DNA of 64,000 bases from Motacilla alba alba (GCF_015832195.1 NW_024037374.1:558001-622000); one strand, 5' to 3'; positions 1 through 11,829 are shown, counted from the first letter of the stretch. Translations and numbers: made by a program. The notes: generated by a model from the sequence alone, not told the origin.

Positions 1-41
1 CAGATAATACATGCCAGCGCTCATCCCGGGCCCGACAAGTG
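1..41 (+). repeat. Truncated remnant of a preceding array unit
   Basis: The first 40 bases match the CAGATAATACATGCCAGCGC stretch found about three quarters of the way through every later unit (1,199; 3,891; 5,774; 8,480; 11,180). Here the match stops after GACAAGTG and jumps directly to the start of the next unit (CTGTTCAACC). The (CCT)n run, the GC-rich block and the unit tail are missing. This is an internal deletion or an unequal-exchange junction; the array presumably continues to the left of the window. Confidence 0.75.
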
Positions 42-1638
42 CTGTTCAACCATCTAAGGTCTAGAGAGAAGGAAACAAGGCTGACAGAGAAGAAAGTATC
101 CCCCAGAAAGACAACTCCCGGAATTGACCTGAAAATCACCTCTGGGTGGGTGTGGTGTGGTGGAGGCCATGGCCCACAGACCCAATCCCCTGAGGTTTGC
201 ACACACTCCCCCCAGCCACAGGCTTGGAAGAGAGGTTTTCGGTGTGTGCCACAACTTCTGGTCAGAGGCAGTGAACACCCATCTTCCCTTACAAAAATGG
301 GCTCCGTTGTAAAAACCACCAGCCCAGTAAGGGAACACAAAAACGGGACATTCATGTGAGGGGCAGCTGAGCAGGGGCTAGAAACCATCAAAGACCCCCA
401 AATATCCTCACACGCCTTTCCATTTCCTGAGGCCTTCACCAGAGCAATGGAATGCAACAGATCCGGGGTCTGCTGCCAGACACTGTGTCAAACTTGCCAA
501 CCCCCTCATCCCCTTCCCTGGAGAGGAACCTGAGCATTCCCAACTGGCTGTCACAAAATTTAATGCATTGGAGCAAACTGCCAGCAACACCTTCCCAGCT
601 GCTGCAGATCCCACTGCACATCCAACCCCGGGATCCCTGAGACCTCGCTGGCACCTGAGTCACCACAAGCCTCACCTGACACACCCCACCAGGACCTGCG
701 GCCATGGGGACTCTCAACCATGCTGGATCATACATCTGGGCTGGCCAGAACGTCCCAGGCTCAAACGGACACCTGCAAGAAGCACAAAACATTCCAGGTT
801 TAGGGCCACGCTGACCAGAGCTGCCACTTCCCGCCTCCACACTCCCACCTGGAGCTGCACCAGCCCAGCTGCACACGCAGAACCTGCACAGCTCTGCCAG
901 CATACGGGGGCTCAGGGACACCCTGAGACAACATTCCCACACGCACCTGGACACAAACTGCCAAGCCATGGAACTCGGGCCACGTGAGAGCCCTGCCGGG
1001 GCACAGAACCCACGGCTCAGCCCACCAGGCAATGGGGCAGATCCCAACCAAGTCCCCCTCTCCTCAAGCTGGCTCCCAGGCTGGCACGAGGACTCGATCC
1101 CACAAGTGGGAAAAGCTCCACTGCCGGAGCGATCGGGGGCTTGCCGGGCCTCAGAGTAATTCTAGAGCTAAAGTGGTGAGAGACATCAGCTCCGCTCAGA
1201 TAATACATGCCAGCGCTCATCCCGGGCCCGACAAGTGCCTCTTCCTCCTCCTCCTCCTCCTCCTGGGCCCGGCACTGCCAGCCCGGAGCCGCCGTTGCCA
1301 GCGCGGGACGCTCCCTGCGCCTGCAGCCGGGCCCCGCAGCGCAGCCCTTGGAGCTGCCCCTTCCACAGCCCCGGCACTGGCACCCTCAGGGGCTCTCCCT
1401 GGGGAGCTCTGTGCTCCATCCGCAGACAACAATGCCTCTCACCCCCCATCCCCCTCCCTTCCCATCTTTGAGACACCGAAACACTCTGGTCAACGGCTCA
1501 CACTTTGCTACGAAGGATACTTTGCCCTTTTAGGAATGAACAGTGTAAAGATGCTGCAACCACTGAAGCCCAGCCCTCCCTGCTTCGGACTGTGACTTTA
1601 GCTGCCTAAGGGAAGCTGACACAGATAACGTGACACTG
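42..1638 (+). repeat. Array unit 1 (short form, 1,597 bp)
   Basis: Unit start is set by convention at CTGTTCAACCATCTAAGG, which recurs at 1,639, 4,617, 6,236 and 8,943. In order the unit holds a 5' block, a middle block of about 0.9 kb, the 18S-like segment near 1,156-1,230, a (CCT)n tract at about 1,238-1,264, a shortened GC-rich block and a tail. It lacks the 1.14 kb LTR-like block of the long units; at that place it has about 35 bases of different sequence before CAGCAACACC. Long reading frames occur in several frames on both strands but none resembles a known protein, as expected of GC-rich repeats. Confidence 0.85.
1156..1230 (+). other. Split 18S rRNA-like fragment, unit 1
   Basis: GTAATTCTAGAGCTAA is followed by about 30 unrelated bases, then TAATACATGCC and AGCGCT. 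Joined over a shared TAA, these blocks read as a highly conserved stretch near the 5' end of eukaryotic 18S rRNA. Flanking sequence upstream does not match 18S. The rRNA comparison is from memory and needs an alignment. Equivalent segments occur in all units. Confidence 0.45.
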
Positions 1639-2140
1639 CTGTTCAACCATCTAAGGTCTAGAGAGAAGGGAACAAGGCTGACAGAGAAGAAAGTATCCCC
1701 CAGAAAGACAACTCCCGGAATTGACCTGAAAATCAGCTCTGGGTGGGTGTGGTGTGGTGGAGGCCATGGCCCACAGACCCAATCCCCTGAGGTTTGCACA
1801 CACTCCCCCCAGCCACAGGCTTGGAAGAGAAGTTTTCGGTGTGTGCCACAACTTCTGGTCAGAGGCAGTGAACACCCATGTTCCCTTACAAAAATGGGCT
1901 CCGTTGTAAAAACCACAACCCGCAGGCCACACACACACACGGGACATTCATGTGAGGGGCAGCTGAGCAGGGGCTAGAAACCATCAAAGACCCCCAAATA
2001 GCCTCACACTCCTTTCCATTTCCTGAGGCCTTCACCAGAGCACTGCATCTGACGCAACAGATCCAGAGTCTGTTGCCAGATACCGTGTCAAAGATGACCC
2101 CCCTTCCTGGGGAGGTACCTGGCCATTCCCACCTGGCTGT

Positions 2141-3281
2141 CATGAATAATAATCCATGTGACTCATAGCGGGATCCTCAACACCCAGATGACCCGATGGA
2201 GAGACCCAATGCGATGCCCTTCAGACCCACGGAGTAGTGATATCTTCTCCCTTATCTATCGCCATCTTTCTCTACTCTCCTCGCCTTCCTCCCTTTTTCT
2301 GTTTCTGTCTCATTTACGCTTAAATAAAATCCCTACTATTGACTTTGGTTTATGGTCTTGTTGGCACCTCGGTTCAGGCAGACGCATTTCTCCAAAAAAT
2401 TTGATAAGCACATCATAACACCATCGCCTCCTGCTGCTGCCAGGGAGAGCAGTCGGGGCTCCTTCCCCTGCCCCAGGCTGGCATCCCTCCCACAGCACAC
2501 AGCTCTCCAACAACTTCTCCACAGCGGCTCCCTGTCCTCAGGCTGCTCCAAGTGCACCGCGACCTCCTCTGCATCTCTGACAGCAAACAACTTGGCCAGC
2601 TTCCCAAAAAACAGCAACTTCCAGACCTTTCCAGGGTGGAAAGAAGGAAGGCTGCCTCCTCTGGAATTACGAACATCCATGGGTTGCCTTTGCCTTCCCC
2701 CCAGTGCCCCCCAGCTGCTCAGGTCTCTGCCTGTTTGTTCACCCCCTCTAACTATGGGGTGGGTGGGAAGAAGGGACAGGGCCCCAGAGGAAACCAGCAC
2801 CTGACCAGCACCGCCCCTGTGACATGGGACAAGGGACAGCCATCAGTGCAGGCTGGGAACAACAGCTCCTGGGTGACACAGGACCTGTGACACCAGCGAA
2901 GGGACAGGGAACACCATCACTATGGACTCAACCCTGGGACACCCATGTGAAACCACTGCCACCGTCCCCCTCGGCACCACCTCCTGCCTGCAGGGACCTG
3001 AGGCTCAGTGGCTTTGCCCAGTCACAGTCGGGATGAGGATGCTTGTGTCGCCCAGGATATACAAACGAAACAAGGAATATTATATACCAAGAAAAAAGGG
3101 CCACATTCCTGCGGGAAATAAGGCAACAAAGGCCCAACCCGGGGCTCTGCAGACACAAAAGGCCCTGAACAGACAAGCACCCCTGGCCCCCTTCCTACGC
3201 CTCCCCCCCACAAAACAATGCCTTGGGAGCTGACAGGAGCCCAGCACAGCCACAGGGAGCTGCCTGTCCCTGAGCACACAC
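2141..3281 (+). mobile_element. LTR-like block inside array unit 2
   Basis: This 1.14 kb block is present in units 2, 4 and 5 and absent from units 1 and 3. It contains a pyrimidine-rich stretch followed by AATAAA (2,323-2,328) and then TACTATTGACTTTGG. The same 15-mer occurs in the LTR-like sequences at about 32,980 (+) and 46,010 (-). That arrangement resembles the R/U5 end of an avian endogenous retrovirus LTR. No gag, pol or env coding was recognised. Family assignment is an inference. Confidence 0.5.
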
Positions 3282-3849
3282 CCAGCAACACCGTCCCACC
3301 TGCTGCAGATCCCACTGCACATCCAAAGCCCCGGCACGTTGCTGGTACATGAGTCACCTCAAGCCTCACCTGACACACCCCACCAGGACCTGCGGCCATG
3401 GGGACTCTCAACAATGCTGGATCATACATCTGGGCTGGCCAGAACATCCCAGGCTCAACCGGACACCTGCAAGAAGCACAAAACATTCCAGGTTTAGGGC
3501 CACGCTGACCAGAGATGCCACTTCCCGCCTCCACACTCCCACCTGGAGCTGCACCAGCCCTGCTGCACACACAGAACCTGCACAGCTCTGCCAGCACACG
3601 GGGGCTCAGGGACACCCTGAGACAACATTCCCACACGCACCTGGACACAAACTGCCAAGCCATGGAACTCGGGCCACGTGAGAGCCCTGCCGGGGCACAG
3701 AACCCACGGCTCAGCCCACCGGGCAATGGGGCAGATCCCAAACAAGTCCCCCTCTCCTCAAGCTGGCTGCCAGGCTGGCACGAGGACTCAATCCCACAAG
3801 TGGGAAAAGCTGCACTGCTGGAGGGATCGGGGGCTTGCCGGGCCTCAGA

Positions 3850-3923
3850 GTAATTCTAGAGCTAAAGCGGTGAGAGACATCAGCTCTGCTCAGATAATAC
3901 ATGCCAGCGCTCATCCCGGGCCC
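3850..3923 (+). other. Split 18S rRNA-like fragment, unit 2
   Basis: Same split arrangement as in unit 1. The inserted stretch starts AGCGG and has CTGCT near its end (CCGCT in other units). Confidence 0.45.
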
Positions 3924-3929
3924 GACAAG

Positions 3930-4390
3930 TGCCTCCTCCTCCTCCTCCTCCTCCTGGGCCCGGCCCTCCCAGCCCGGAGCCGCCGTTGCCAGCGCGGGAC
4001 GCTCCCTGCGCCTGCAGCCGGGCCCCGCAGCGCAGCCCTTGGCCCGGCGCTGCAGCCGGCGCCGCTGGCGGCAGGGAAACCCCCCCGGCCACAGCCGCGC
4101 CGGCACGGCCCTTCCCGCGGCCCCGGCCCGGCGCCGCCATGCGCCGCAGCCTCCTCCCGCCCCGCGCCGCCTCGCCCGGCCCGGCCGCTCCGCCAGCGCC
4201 GCGCTCGGGCCAGCGCCTGCGGCACCGCGCCCGTGCACCGGCCCCTTCCACAGCCCCGCCAGCCCCACCTGCCCCGGGCCCGGCCCGCACCACGCCCCCG
4301 CTGCCGCCGCCCGGGCCGCTGCAAGGGACATCCGGCCGCGCCGGGGCGGGACGAGCCGACTACGGGACCCGCCCTCAGCCGCCTCCAACG
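3930..4390. promoter_or_regulatory. Full-length GC-rich (CpG island) block, unit 2
   Basis: Very GC-rich, CpG-dense block following a (CCT)n run. Near-identical full-length blocks occur at 11,220-11,680 and, inverted, at 25,410-25,865. Other units carry only a cut-down version. Both strands contain long open frames: a plus-strand ATG near 4,138 and a minus-strand ATGGCGGCG. None resembles a known protein. A CpG-island promoter or first exon of an ancestral gene is possible; no TATA box or known exon confirms it. Confidence 0.4.
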
Positions 4391-4616
4391 CCTCTCACCA
4401 CCCCCATCCCCCTCCCTTCCCATCTTTGAGAACCGACACACTGTGGTCAGCGGCTCACACTTTACTATGAAGAACATTTTGCCCATTATGGCTGACCTGT
4501 TGTAAGATGCTCCGACCATTGAAGCCCAGCCCTCCCTGAGAATGCCTCCTGACGGCAACTTCGGACTGTGACTTTAGCTGCCTAAGGGAAGCTGAGATAG
4601 ATTAAAGTGAAACAGT

Positions 4617-6235
4617 TGTTCAACTATCTAAGGTCTAGAGAGAAGGAAACAAGGCTGACAGAGAAGAAAGTATCCCCCAGAAAGACAACTCCCAGAATTG
4701 ACCTGAAAATCAGCTCTGGGTGGGTGTGGTGTGGTGGAGGCCATGGCCCACAGACCCAATCCCCTGAGGTTTGCACACACTCCCCCCAGCCACAGGCTTG
4801 GAAGAGAGGTTTTCGGTGTGTGCCACAACTTCTGGTCAGAGGCAGTGAACACCCATCTTCCCTTACAAAAATGGGCTCCGTTGTAAAAACCACCAGCCCA
4901 GAAAGGGAACACACACACACGGGACATTCATGTGAGGGGCAGCTGAGCAGGGGCTAGAAACCATCAAAGACCCCCAAATATCCTCACACTCCTTTCCATT
5001 TCCTGAGGCCTTCACCAGAGCAATGGAATGCAACAGATCCAGTGTCTGCTGCCAGACACTGTGTCAAACTTGCCAACCCCCTCATCCCCTTCTCTGGAGA
5101 GGTACCTGAGCATTCCCAACTGGCTGTCACAAAATTTAATGCATTGGAGCAAACCGCCAGCAACACCTTCCCAGCTGCTGCAGATCCCACTGCACATCCA
5201 ACCCTGGGATCCCTGAGACCTCGCTGGCACCTGAGTCACCACAAGCCTCACCTGACACACCCCACCAGGACCTGCGGCCATGGGGACTCTCAACAATGCT
5301 GGATCATACATCTGGGCTGGCCAGAACGTCCCAGGCTCAACCGGACACCTGCAAGAAGCACAAAACATTCCAGGTTTAGGGCCACGCTGACCAGAGCTGC
5401 CACTTCCCGCCTCCACACTCCCACCTGGAGCTGCACCAGCCCAGCTGCACACGCAGAACCTGCACAGCTCTGCCAGCACACGGGGGCTCAGGGACACCCT
5501 GAGACAACATTCCCACACGCACCTGGACACAAACTGCCAAGCCATGGAACTCGGGCCACGTGAGAGCCCTGCTGGGGCACAGAACCCACGGCTCAGCCCA
5601 CCGGGCAATGGGGCAGATCCCAACCAAGTCCCCCTCTCCTCAAGCTGCCTCCCAGGCTGCCACGAGGACTCCATCCCACAAGTGGGAAAAGCTCCACTGC
5701 CGGAGGGATCGGGGGCTTGCCGGGCCTCAGAGTAATTCTAGAGCTAAAGCGGTGAGAGACATCAGCTCCGCTCAGATAATACATGCCAGCGCTCATCCCG
5801 GGCCCGACAAGTGCCTCCTCCTCCTCCTCCTCCTCCTCCTGGGCCCGGCACTTCCAGCCCGGAGCCGCCGTTGCCAGCGCGGGACGCTCCCTGCGCCTGC
5901 AGCCGGGCCCCGGCAGCGCAGCCCTTGGAGCTGCCCCTTCAACAGCCCCGGCACTGGCACCCTCAGGGGCTCTCCCTGGGGAGCTCTGTGCTCCATCCGC
6001 CGACAACAACGCCTCTCACCCCCCATCCCCCTCCCTTCCCATCCTTGAGACACCGAAACACTCTGGTCAACGGCTCACACTTTGCTACGAAGGATACTTT
6101 GCCCTTCTATGAATGAACAGTGTAAAGATGCTGCAACCACTGAAGCCCAGCCCTCCCTGAGGATGCCTCCTGACGGCAACTTCGGACTGTGACTTTAGAT
6201 GCCTAAGGGAAGCTGACACAGATAAGGTGACACTG
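4617..6235 (+). repeat. Array unit 3 (short form, 1,619 bp)
   Basis: Close in structure to unit 1. It has no LTR-like block, has the same 35-base replacement before CAGCAACACC, and has a shortened GC-rich block after a (CCT)n run near 5,815-5,840. Short units 1 and 3 alternate with long units 2 and 4, suggesting that a two-unit block (about 4.6 kb) was itself duplicated. Confidence 0.85.
5732..5802 (+). other. Split 18S rRNA-like fragment, unit 3
   Basis: Same 16-base and 11-base 18S-like blocks separated by about 30 bases as in the other units. Confidence 0.45.
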
Positions 6236-6735
6236 CTGTTCAACCATCTAAGGTCTAGAGAGAAGGAAACAAGGCTGACAGAGAAGAAAGTATCCCCCTG
6301 AAAGACAACTCCCGGAATTGACCTGAAAATCACCTCTAGGTGGGTGTGGTGTGGTGGAGGCCATGGCCCACAGACCCAATCCCCTGAGCTTTGCACACAC
6401 TCCCCCCAGCCACAGGCTTGGAAGAGAAGTTTTCGGTGTGTGCCACAACTTCTGGTCAGAGGCAGTGAACACCCATGTTCCCTTACAAAAATGGGCTTCG
6501 TTGTAAAAACCACAACCCGCAGGCCACACACACACGGGACATTCATGTGAGGGGCAGCTGAGCAGGGGCTAGAAACCATCAAAGACCCCCAAATAGCCTC
6601 ACACTCCTTTTCATTTCCTGAGGCCTTCACCAGAGCACTGCATCTGACGCAACAGATCCAGAGTCTGTTGCTAGATACCGTGTCAACGATGACCCCCCTT
6701 CCTGGGGAGGTACCTGGCCATTCCCACCTGGCTGT

Positions 6736-7873
6736 CATGAATAATAATCCATGTGACTCATAGCGGGATCCTCAACACCCAGATGACCCGATGGAGAGAC
6801 CCAATGCGATGCCCTTCAGACCCACGGAGTAGTGATATCTTCTCCCTTATCTATCGCCATCTTTCTCTACTCTCCTCGCCCCCCTCCTTTTTTCTATTTC
6901 TGTCTCAATTACACTTAAATAAAATCCCTACTATTGACTTTGGTTTATGGTCTTGTTGGACCTCGGTTCAGGCAGACGCATTTCTCCAAAAAATTTGATA
7001 AGCACATCATAAACCATCGCCTCCTGCTGCTGCCAGGGAGAGCAGTCGGGGCTCCATTCCCTGCCCCAGGCTGGCATCCTCCCACAGCACACAGCTCTCC
7101 AACAACTTCTCCTCAGTGGCTCCCTGTCCTCAGGCTGCTCCAAGTGCACCGCGACCTCCTCTGCATCTCTGACAGCAAACAACTTGGCCAGCTTCCCAAA
7201 AAACAGCAACTTCCAGACCTTTCCAGGGTGGAAAGAAGGAAGGCTGCCTCCTCTGGAATTACGAACATCAATGGGTTGCCTTTGCCTTCCCCCCAGTGCC
7301 CCCAGCTGCTCAGGTCTCTGCCTGTTTGTTCACCCCCTCTAACTATGGGGTGGGTGGGAAGCAGGGACAGGGCCTCAGAGGAAACCAGCACCTGACCAGC
7401 ACCACCCCTGTGACATGGGACAAGGGACAGCCATCAGTGCAGGCTGGGAACAACAGCTCCTGGGTGACACAGGACCTGTGACACCAGAAAAGGGACAGGG
7501 AACACCATCACTATGGACTCAACCCTGGGACACCCATGTGAAACCACTGCCACCGTCCCCCTCGGCACCACCTCCTGCCTGCAGGGACCTGAGGCTCAGC
7601 GGCTTTTCCCAGTCACAGTCGGGATGAGGATGCTTGTGTCGCCCAGGATATACAAACGAAACAAGGAATATTATATACCAAGAAAAAAGGGCCACATTCC
7701 TGCGGGAAATAAGGCAACAAAGGCCCAACCCGGGGCTCTGCAGACACAAAAGGCCCTGAACAGACAAGCACCCCTGGCCCCCTTCCTACGCCTCCCCCCC
7801 ACAAAACAATGCCTTGGGAGCTGACAGGAGCCCAGCACAGCCACAGGGAGCTGCCTGTCCCTGAGCACACACC
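6736..7873 (+). mobile_element. LTR-like block inside array unit 4
   Basis: Matches the blocks at 2,141 and 9,443. The AATAAA is at 6,918-6,923, followed by the shared TACTATTGACTTTGG. A few single-base differences and short indels separate the copies. Confidence 0.5.
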
Positions 7874-8439
7874 CAGCAACACCGTCCCAGCTGCTGCAGA
7901 TCCCACTGCACATCCAAAGCCCCGGCACCTTGCTGGTACATGAGTCACCTCAAACCTCACCTGACACACCCCACCAGCACCTGTGGCCATGGGACTCTCA
8001 ACAATGCTGGATCATACATCTGGGCTGGCCCAGAACGTCCCAGGCTCAAACGGACACCTGCAAGAAGCACAAAACATTCCAGGTTTAGGGCCACACTGAC
8101 CAGAGCTGCCACTTCCCGCCTCCACACTCCCACCTGGAGCTGCACCAGCCCAGCTGCACACGCAGAACCTGCACAGCTCTGCCAGCATACAGGGGCTCAG
8201 GGACACCCTGAGACAACATTCCCACACGCACCTGGACACAAACTGCCAAGCCATGGAACTCGGGCCACGTGAGAGCCCTGCCGGGGCACAGAACCCACGG
8301 CTCAGCCCACCGGGCAATGGGCAGATCCCAAACAAGTCCCCCTCTCCTCAAGCTGCCTCCCAGGCTGCCACGAGGACTCCATCCCACAAGTGGGAAAAGC
8401 TCCACTGCCGGAGCGATCGGGGGCTTGCCGCGCCTCAGA

Positions 8440-8510
8440 GTAATTCTAGAGCTAAAGCGGTGAGAGACATCAGCTCCGCTCAGATAATACATGCCAGCGC
8501 TCATCCCAGG
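8440..8510 (+). other. Split 18S rRNA-like fragment, unit 4
   Basis: Same arrangement as in the other units; one base differs in the CCCGGG stretch (CCCAGG). Confidence 0.45.
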
Positions 8511-9442
8511 CCCGACAAGTGCCTCTTCCTCCTCCTCCTCCTCCTCCTGGGCCCGGCACTGCCAGCCCGGAGCCGCCGTTGCCAGCGCGGGACGCTCCCT
8601 GCGCCTGCAGCCGGGCCCCGCAGCGCAGCCCTTGGAGCTGCCCCTTCCACAGCCCCGGCACTGGCACCCTCAGGGGCTCTTCCTGGGGAGCTCTGTGCTC
8701 CATCCGCCGACAACAATGCCTCTCACCCCCCATCCCCCTCCCTTCCCATCCTTGAGACACCGAAACACTGTGGTCAGCGGCTCACACTTTGCTACGAAGG
8801 ATACTTTGCCCTTCTATGAATGAACAGTGAAAAGATGCTGCAACCACTGAAGCCCAGCCCTCCCTGAGGATGCCTTCTGATGGCAACTTCGGACTGTGAC
8901 TTTAGCTGCCTAAGGGAAGCTGACACAGATAACGTGACACTGCTGTTCAACCATCTAAGGTCTAGAGAGAAGGAAACAAGGCTGACAGAGAAGAAAGTAT
9001 CCCCCAGAAAGACAACTCCCGGAATTGACCTGTAAATCACCTCTGGGTGGGTGTGGTGTGGTGGAGGCCATGGACCACAGACCCAATCCCCTGAGGTTTG
9101 CACACACTCCCCCCAGCCACAGGCTTGGAAGAGAGGTTTTCGGTGTGTGCCACAACTTCTGGTCAGAGGCAGTGAACACCCATCTTCCCTTACAAAAATG
9201 GGCTCCGTTGCAAAAACCACCACCGGCAGGCCACACACACACGGGACATTCATGTGAGGGGCAGCTGAGGAGGGGCTAGAAACCATCAAAGACCCCCAAA
9301 TAGCCTCAGTCTCCTTTCCATTTCCTGAGGCCTTCACCAGAGCACTGCATCTGACGCAACAGATCCAGAGTCTGTTGCCAGATACCGTGTCAAAGATGAC
9401 CCCCCTTCCTGGGGAGGTACCTGGCCATTCCCACCTGGCTGT

Positions 9443-10584
9443 CATGAATAATAATCCATGTGACTCATAGGGGGATCCTCAACACCCAGATGACCCGATG
9501 GAGAGACCCAATGCAATGCCCTTCAGACCCACGGAGTAGTGATATCTTCTCCCTTATCTATCGCCATCTTTCTCTACTCTCCTCGCCCCCCTCCCTTTTT
9601 CTATTTCTGTCTCATTTACACTTAAATAAAATCCCTACTATTGACTTTGGTTTATGGTCTTGTTGGCACCTCGGTTCAGGCAGACGAATTTCTCCAAAAA
9701 ATTTGATAAGCACATCATAACACCATCGCCTCCTGCTGCTGCCAGGGAGAGCAGTCGGGGCTCCTTCCCCTGCCCCAGGCTGGCATCCCTCCCACAGCAC
9801 ACAGCTCTCCACCAACTTCTCCACAGCGGCTCCCTGTCCTCAGGCTGCTCCAAGTGCACCAGGACCTCCTCTGCATCTCTGACAGCAAACAACTTGGCCA
9901 GCTTCCCAAAAAACAGCAACTTCCAGACCTTTCCAGGGTGGAAAGAAGGAAGGCTGCCTCCTCTGGAATTACGAACATCCATGGGTTGCCTTTGCCTTCC
10001 CCCCAGTGCCCCCCAGCTGCTCAGGTCTCTGCCTGTTTGTTCACTCACTCTAACTAAGGGGTGGGTGGGAAGCAGGGACAGGGCCTCAGAGGAAACCAGC
10101 ACCAGACCAGCACCGCCCCTGTGACATGGGACAAGGGACAGCCATCAGTGCAGGCTGGGAACAACAGCTCCTGGGTGACACAGGACCTGTGACACCAGCG
10201 AAGGGACAGGGAACACCATCACTATGGACTCAACCCTGGGACACCCATGTGAAACCACTGCCACCGTCCCCCTCGGCGCCACCTCCTGCCTGCAGGGACC
10301 TGAGGCTCAGCGGCTTTTCCCAGTCACAGTCGGGATGAGGATGCTTGTGTCGCCCAGAATATACAAACGAAACAAGGAATATTATATACCAAGAAAAAAG
10401 GGCCACATTCCTGCGGGAAATAAGGCAACAAAGGCCCAAACCGGGGCTCTGCAGACACAAAAGGCCCTGAACAGACAAGCACCCCTGGCCCCCTTCCTAC
10501 GCCTCCCCCCCACAAAACAATGCCTTGGGAGCTGACAGGAGCCCAGCACAGCCACAGGGAGCTGCCTGTCCCTGAGCACACACC
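9443..10584 (+). mobile_element. LTR-like block inside array unit 5
   Basis: Third copy of the block, with AATAAA at 9,625-9,630 and the shared TACTATTGACTTTGG after it. Confidence 0.5.
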
Positions 10585-11139
10585 CAGCAACACCTTCCCA
10601 GCTGCTGCAGATCCCACTGCACATCCAAAGCCCCGGCACCTTGCTGGTACATGAGTCACCTCAAACCTCACCTGACACACCCCACCAGCACCTGCGGCCA
10701 TGGGGACTCTCAACAATGCTGGATCATACATCTGGGCTGGCCAGAACGTCCCAGGCTCAAACGGACACCTGCAAGAAGCACAAAACATTCCAGGTTTAGG
10801 GCCACGCTGACCAGAGCTGCCACTTCCCGCCTCCACACTCCCACCTGGAGCTGCACCAGCCCAGCTGCACACGCAGAACCTGCACAGCTCTGCCAGCACA
10901 CGGGGGCTGAGACAACATTCCCACACGCACCTGGACACAAACTGCCAAGCCATGGAACTCGGGCCACGTGAGAGCCCTGCCGGGGCACAGAACCCACGGC
11001 TCAGCCCACCGGGCAATGGGGCAGATCCCAACCAAGTCCCCCTCTCCTCAAGCTGCCTCCCAGGCTGCCACGAGGACTCGATCCCACAAGTGGGAAAAGC
11101 TCCACTGCCGGAGCGATCGGGGGCTTGCCGCGCCTCAGA

Positions 11140-11210
11140 GTAATTCTAGAGCTAAAGCGGTGAGAGACATCAGCTCCGCTCAGATAATACATGCCAGCGC
11201 TCATCCCGGG
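11140..11210 (+). other. Split 18S rRNA-like fragment, unit 5
   Basis: Same arrangement as in the other units. Confidence 0.45.
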
Positions 11211-11219
11211 CCCGACAAG

Positions 11220-11680
11220 TGCCTCCTCCTCCTCCTCCTCCTGAGCCCCGGCCCTCCCAGCCCGCAGCCGCCGTTGCCAGCGCGGGACGCTCCCTGCGCC
11301 TGCAGCCGGGCCCCGCAGCGCAGCCCTTGGCCCGGCGCTGCAGCCGGCGCCGCTGGCGGCAGGGAAACCCCCCCGGCCACAGCCGCGCCGGCACGGCCCT
11401 TCCCGCGGCCCCGGCCCGGCGCCGCCATGCGCCGCAGCCTCCTCCCGCCCCGCGCCGCCTCGCCCGGCCCGGCCGCTCCGCCAGCGCCGCGCTCGGGCCA
11501 GCGCCTGCGGCACCGCGCCCGTGCACCGGCCCCTTCCACAGCCCCGCCAGCCCCACCTGCCCCGGGCCCGGCCCGCACCACGCGCCCGCTGCCGCCGCCC
11601 GGGCCGCTGCAAGGGACATCCGGCCGCGCCGGGGCGGGACGAGCCCACTACGGGACCCGCCCTCAGCCGCCTCCAACGCC
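11220..11680. promoter_or_regulatory. Full-length GC-rich (CpG island) block, unit 5
   Basis: Near-identical to the island at 3,930-4,390 and to the inverted one at 25,410-25,865. It is the only full island that directly adjoins single-copy DNA on the array side, so if any array promoter is active it could drive transcription into 11,700-12,100. That is inference only. Confidence 0.4.
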
Positions 11681-11739
11681 TCTCACCCCCATCCCGTCCT
11701 ATCCCTCCTTCCCTCCCCTCCAGCGGTGGAGGCAGCGTG

Positions 11740-11780
11740 CCTTCGTTACTTCGTTACTTCGTTACTTCGTTACTTCGTAC
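11740..11780. repeat. (TTCGTTAC)n short tandem repeat
   Basis: Five successive copies of an 8-base unit at the right edge of the array. About 40 bases downstream there is a donor-like GCGGTGAGTC (about 11,817), and at about 11,870-11,897 an acceptor-like CTTACCTACAG followed by a 16-base candidate exon ending at GGTAAGG. No protein is supported; a noncoding transcript is possible. Confidence 0.6.
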
Positions 11781-11829
11781 TCAGCCCCAGCATGAGTACG
11801 TGAGACGGAACCTTGCGCGGTGAGTCCAT

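Larger units (their letters stand above)
1639..4616 (+). repeat. Array unit 2 (long form, 2,978 bp)
   Basis: Same order of landmarks as unit 1, with two additions: the LTR-like block 2,141-3,281 and a full GC-rich island at about 3,930-4,390. Its start motif and tail are nearly identical to the neighbouring units, so the duplication is recent or the units are being homogenised. Confidence 0.85.
6236..8942 (+). repeat. Array unit 4 (long form, 2,707 bp)
   Basis: Contains the LTR-like block (6,736-7,873) but only the shortened GC-rich block. The two optional parts of the unit are therefore inherited independently, which points to past unequal exchange or gene conversion between units. Confidence 0.85.
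8943..11690 (+). repeat. Array unit 5 (long form, last unit, about 2.75 kb)
   Basis: Holds both optional parts: LTR-like block 9,443-10,584 and full GC-rich island about 11,220-11,680. The usual tail (TTTGCTACGAAGGATAC and TTCGGACTGTGACTTTAG) is missing. The unit breaks off after CCTCTCACCCCCATCCC and unique sequence follows, so this is the right edge of the array. Confidence 0.8.

Noticed and set aside
984..4505. Long open frames (200-275 codons) in array units on both strands as protein genes
   Set aside because: They exist in several frames and both strands of GC-rich repeat DNA, contain Ala/Pro/Arg low complexity, and resemble no family. Stop-codon scarcity from base composition explains them.
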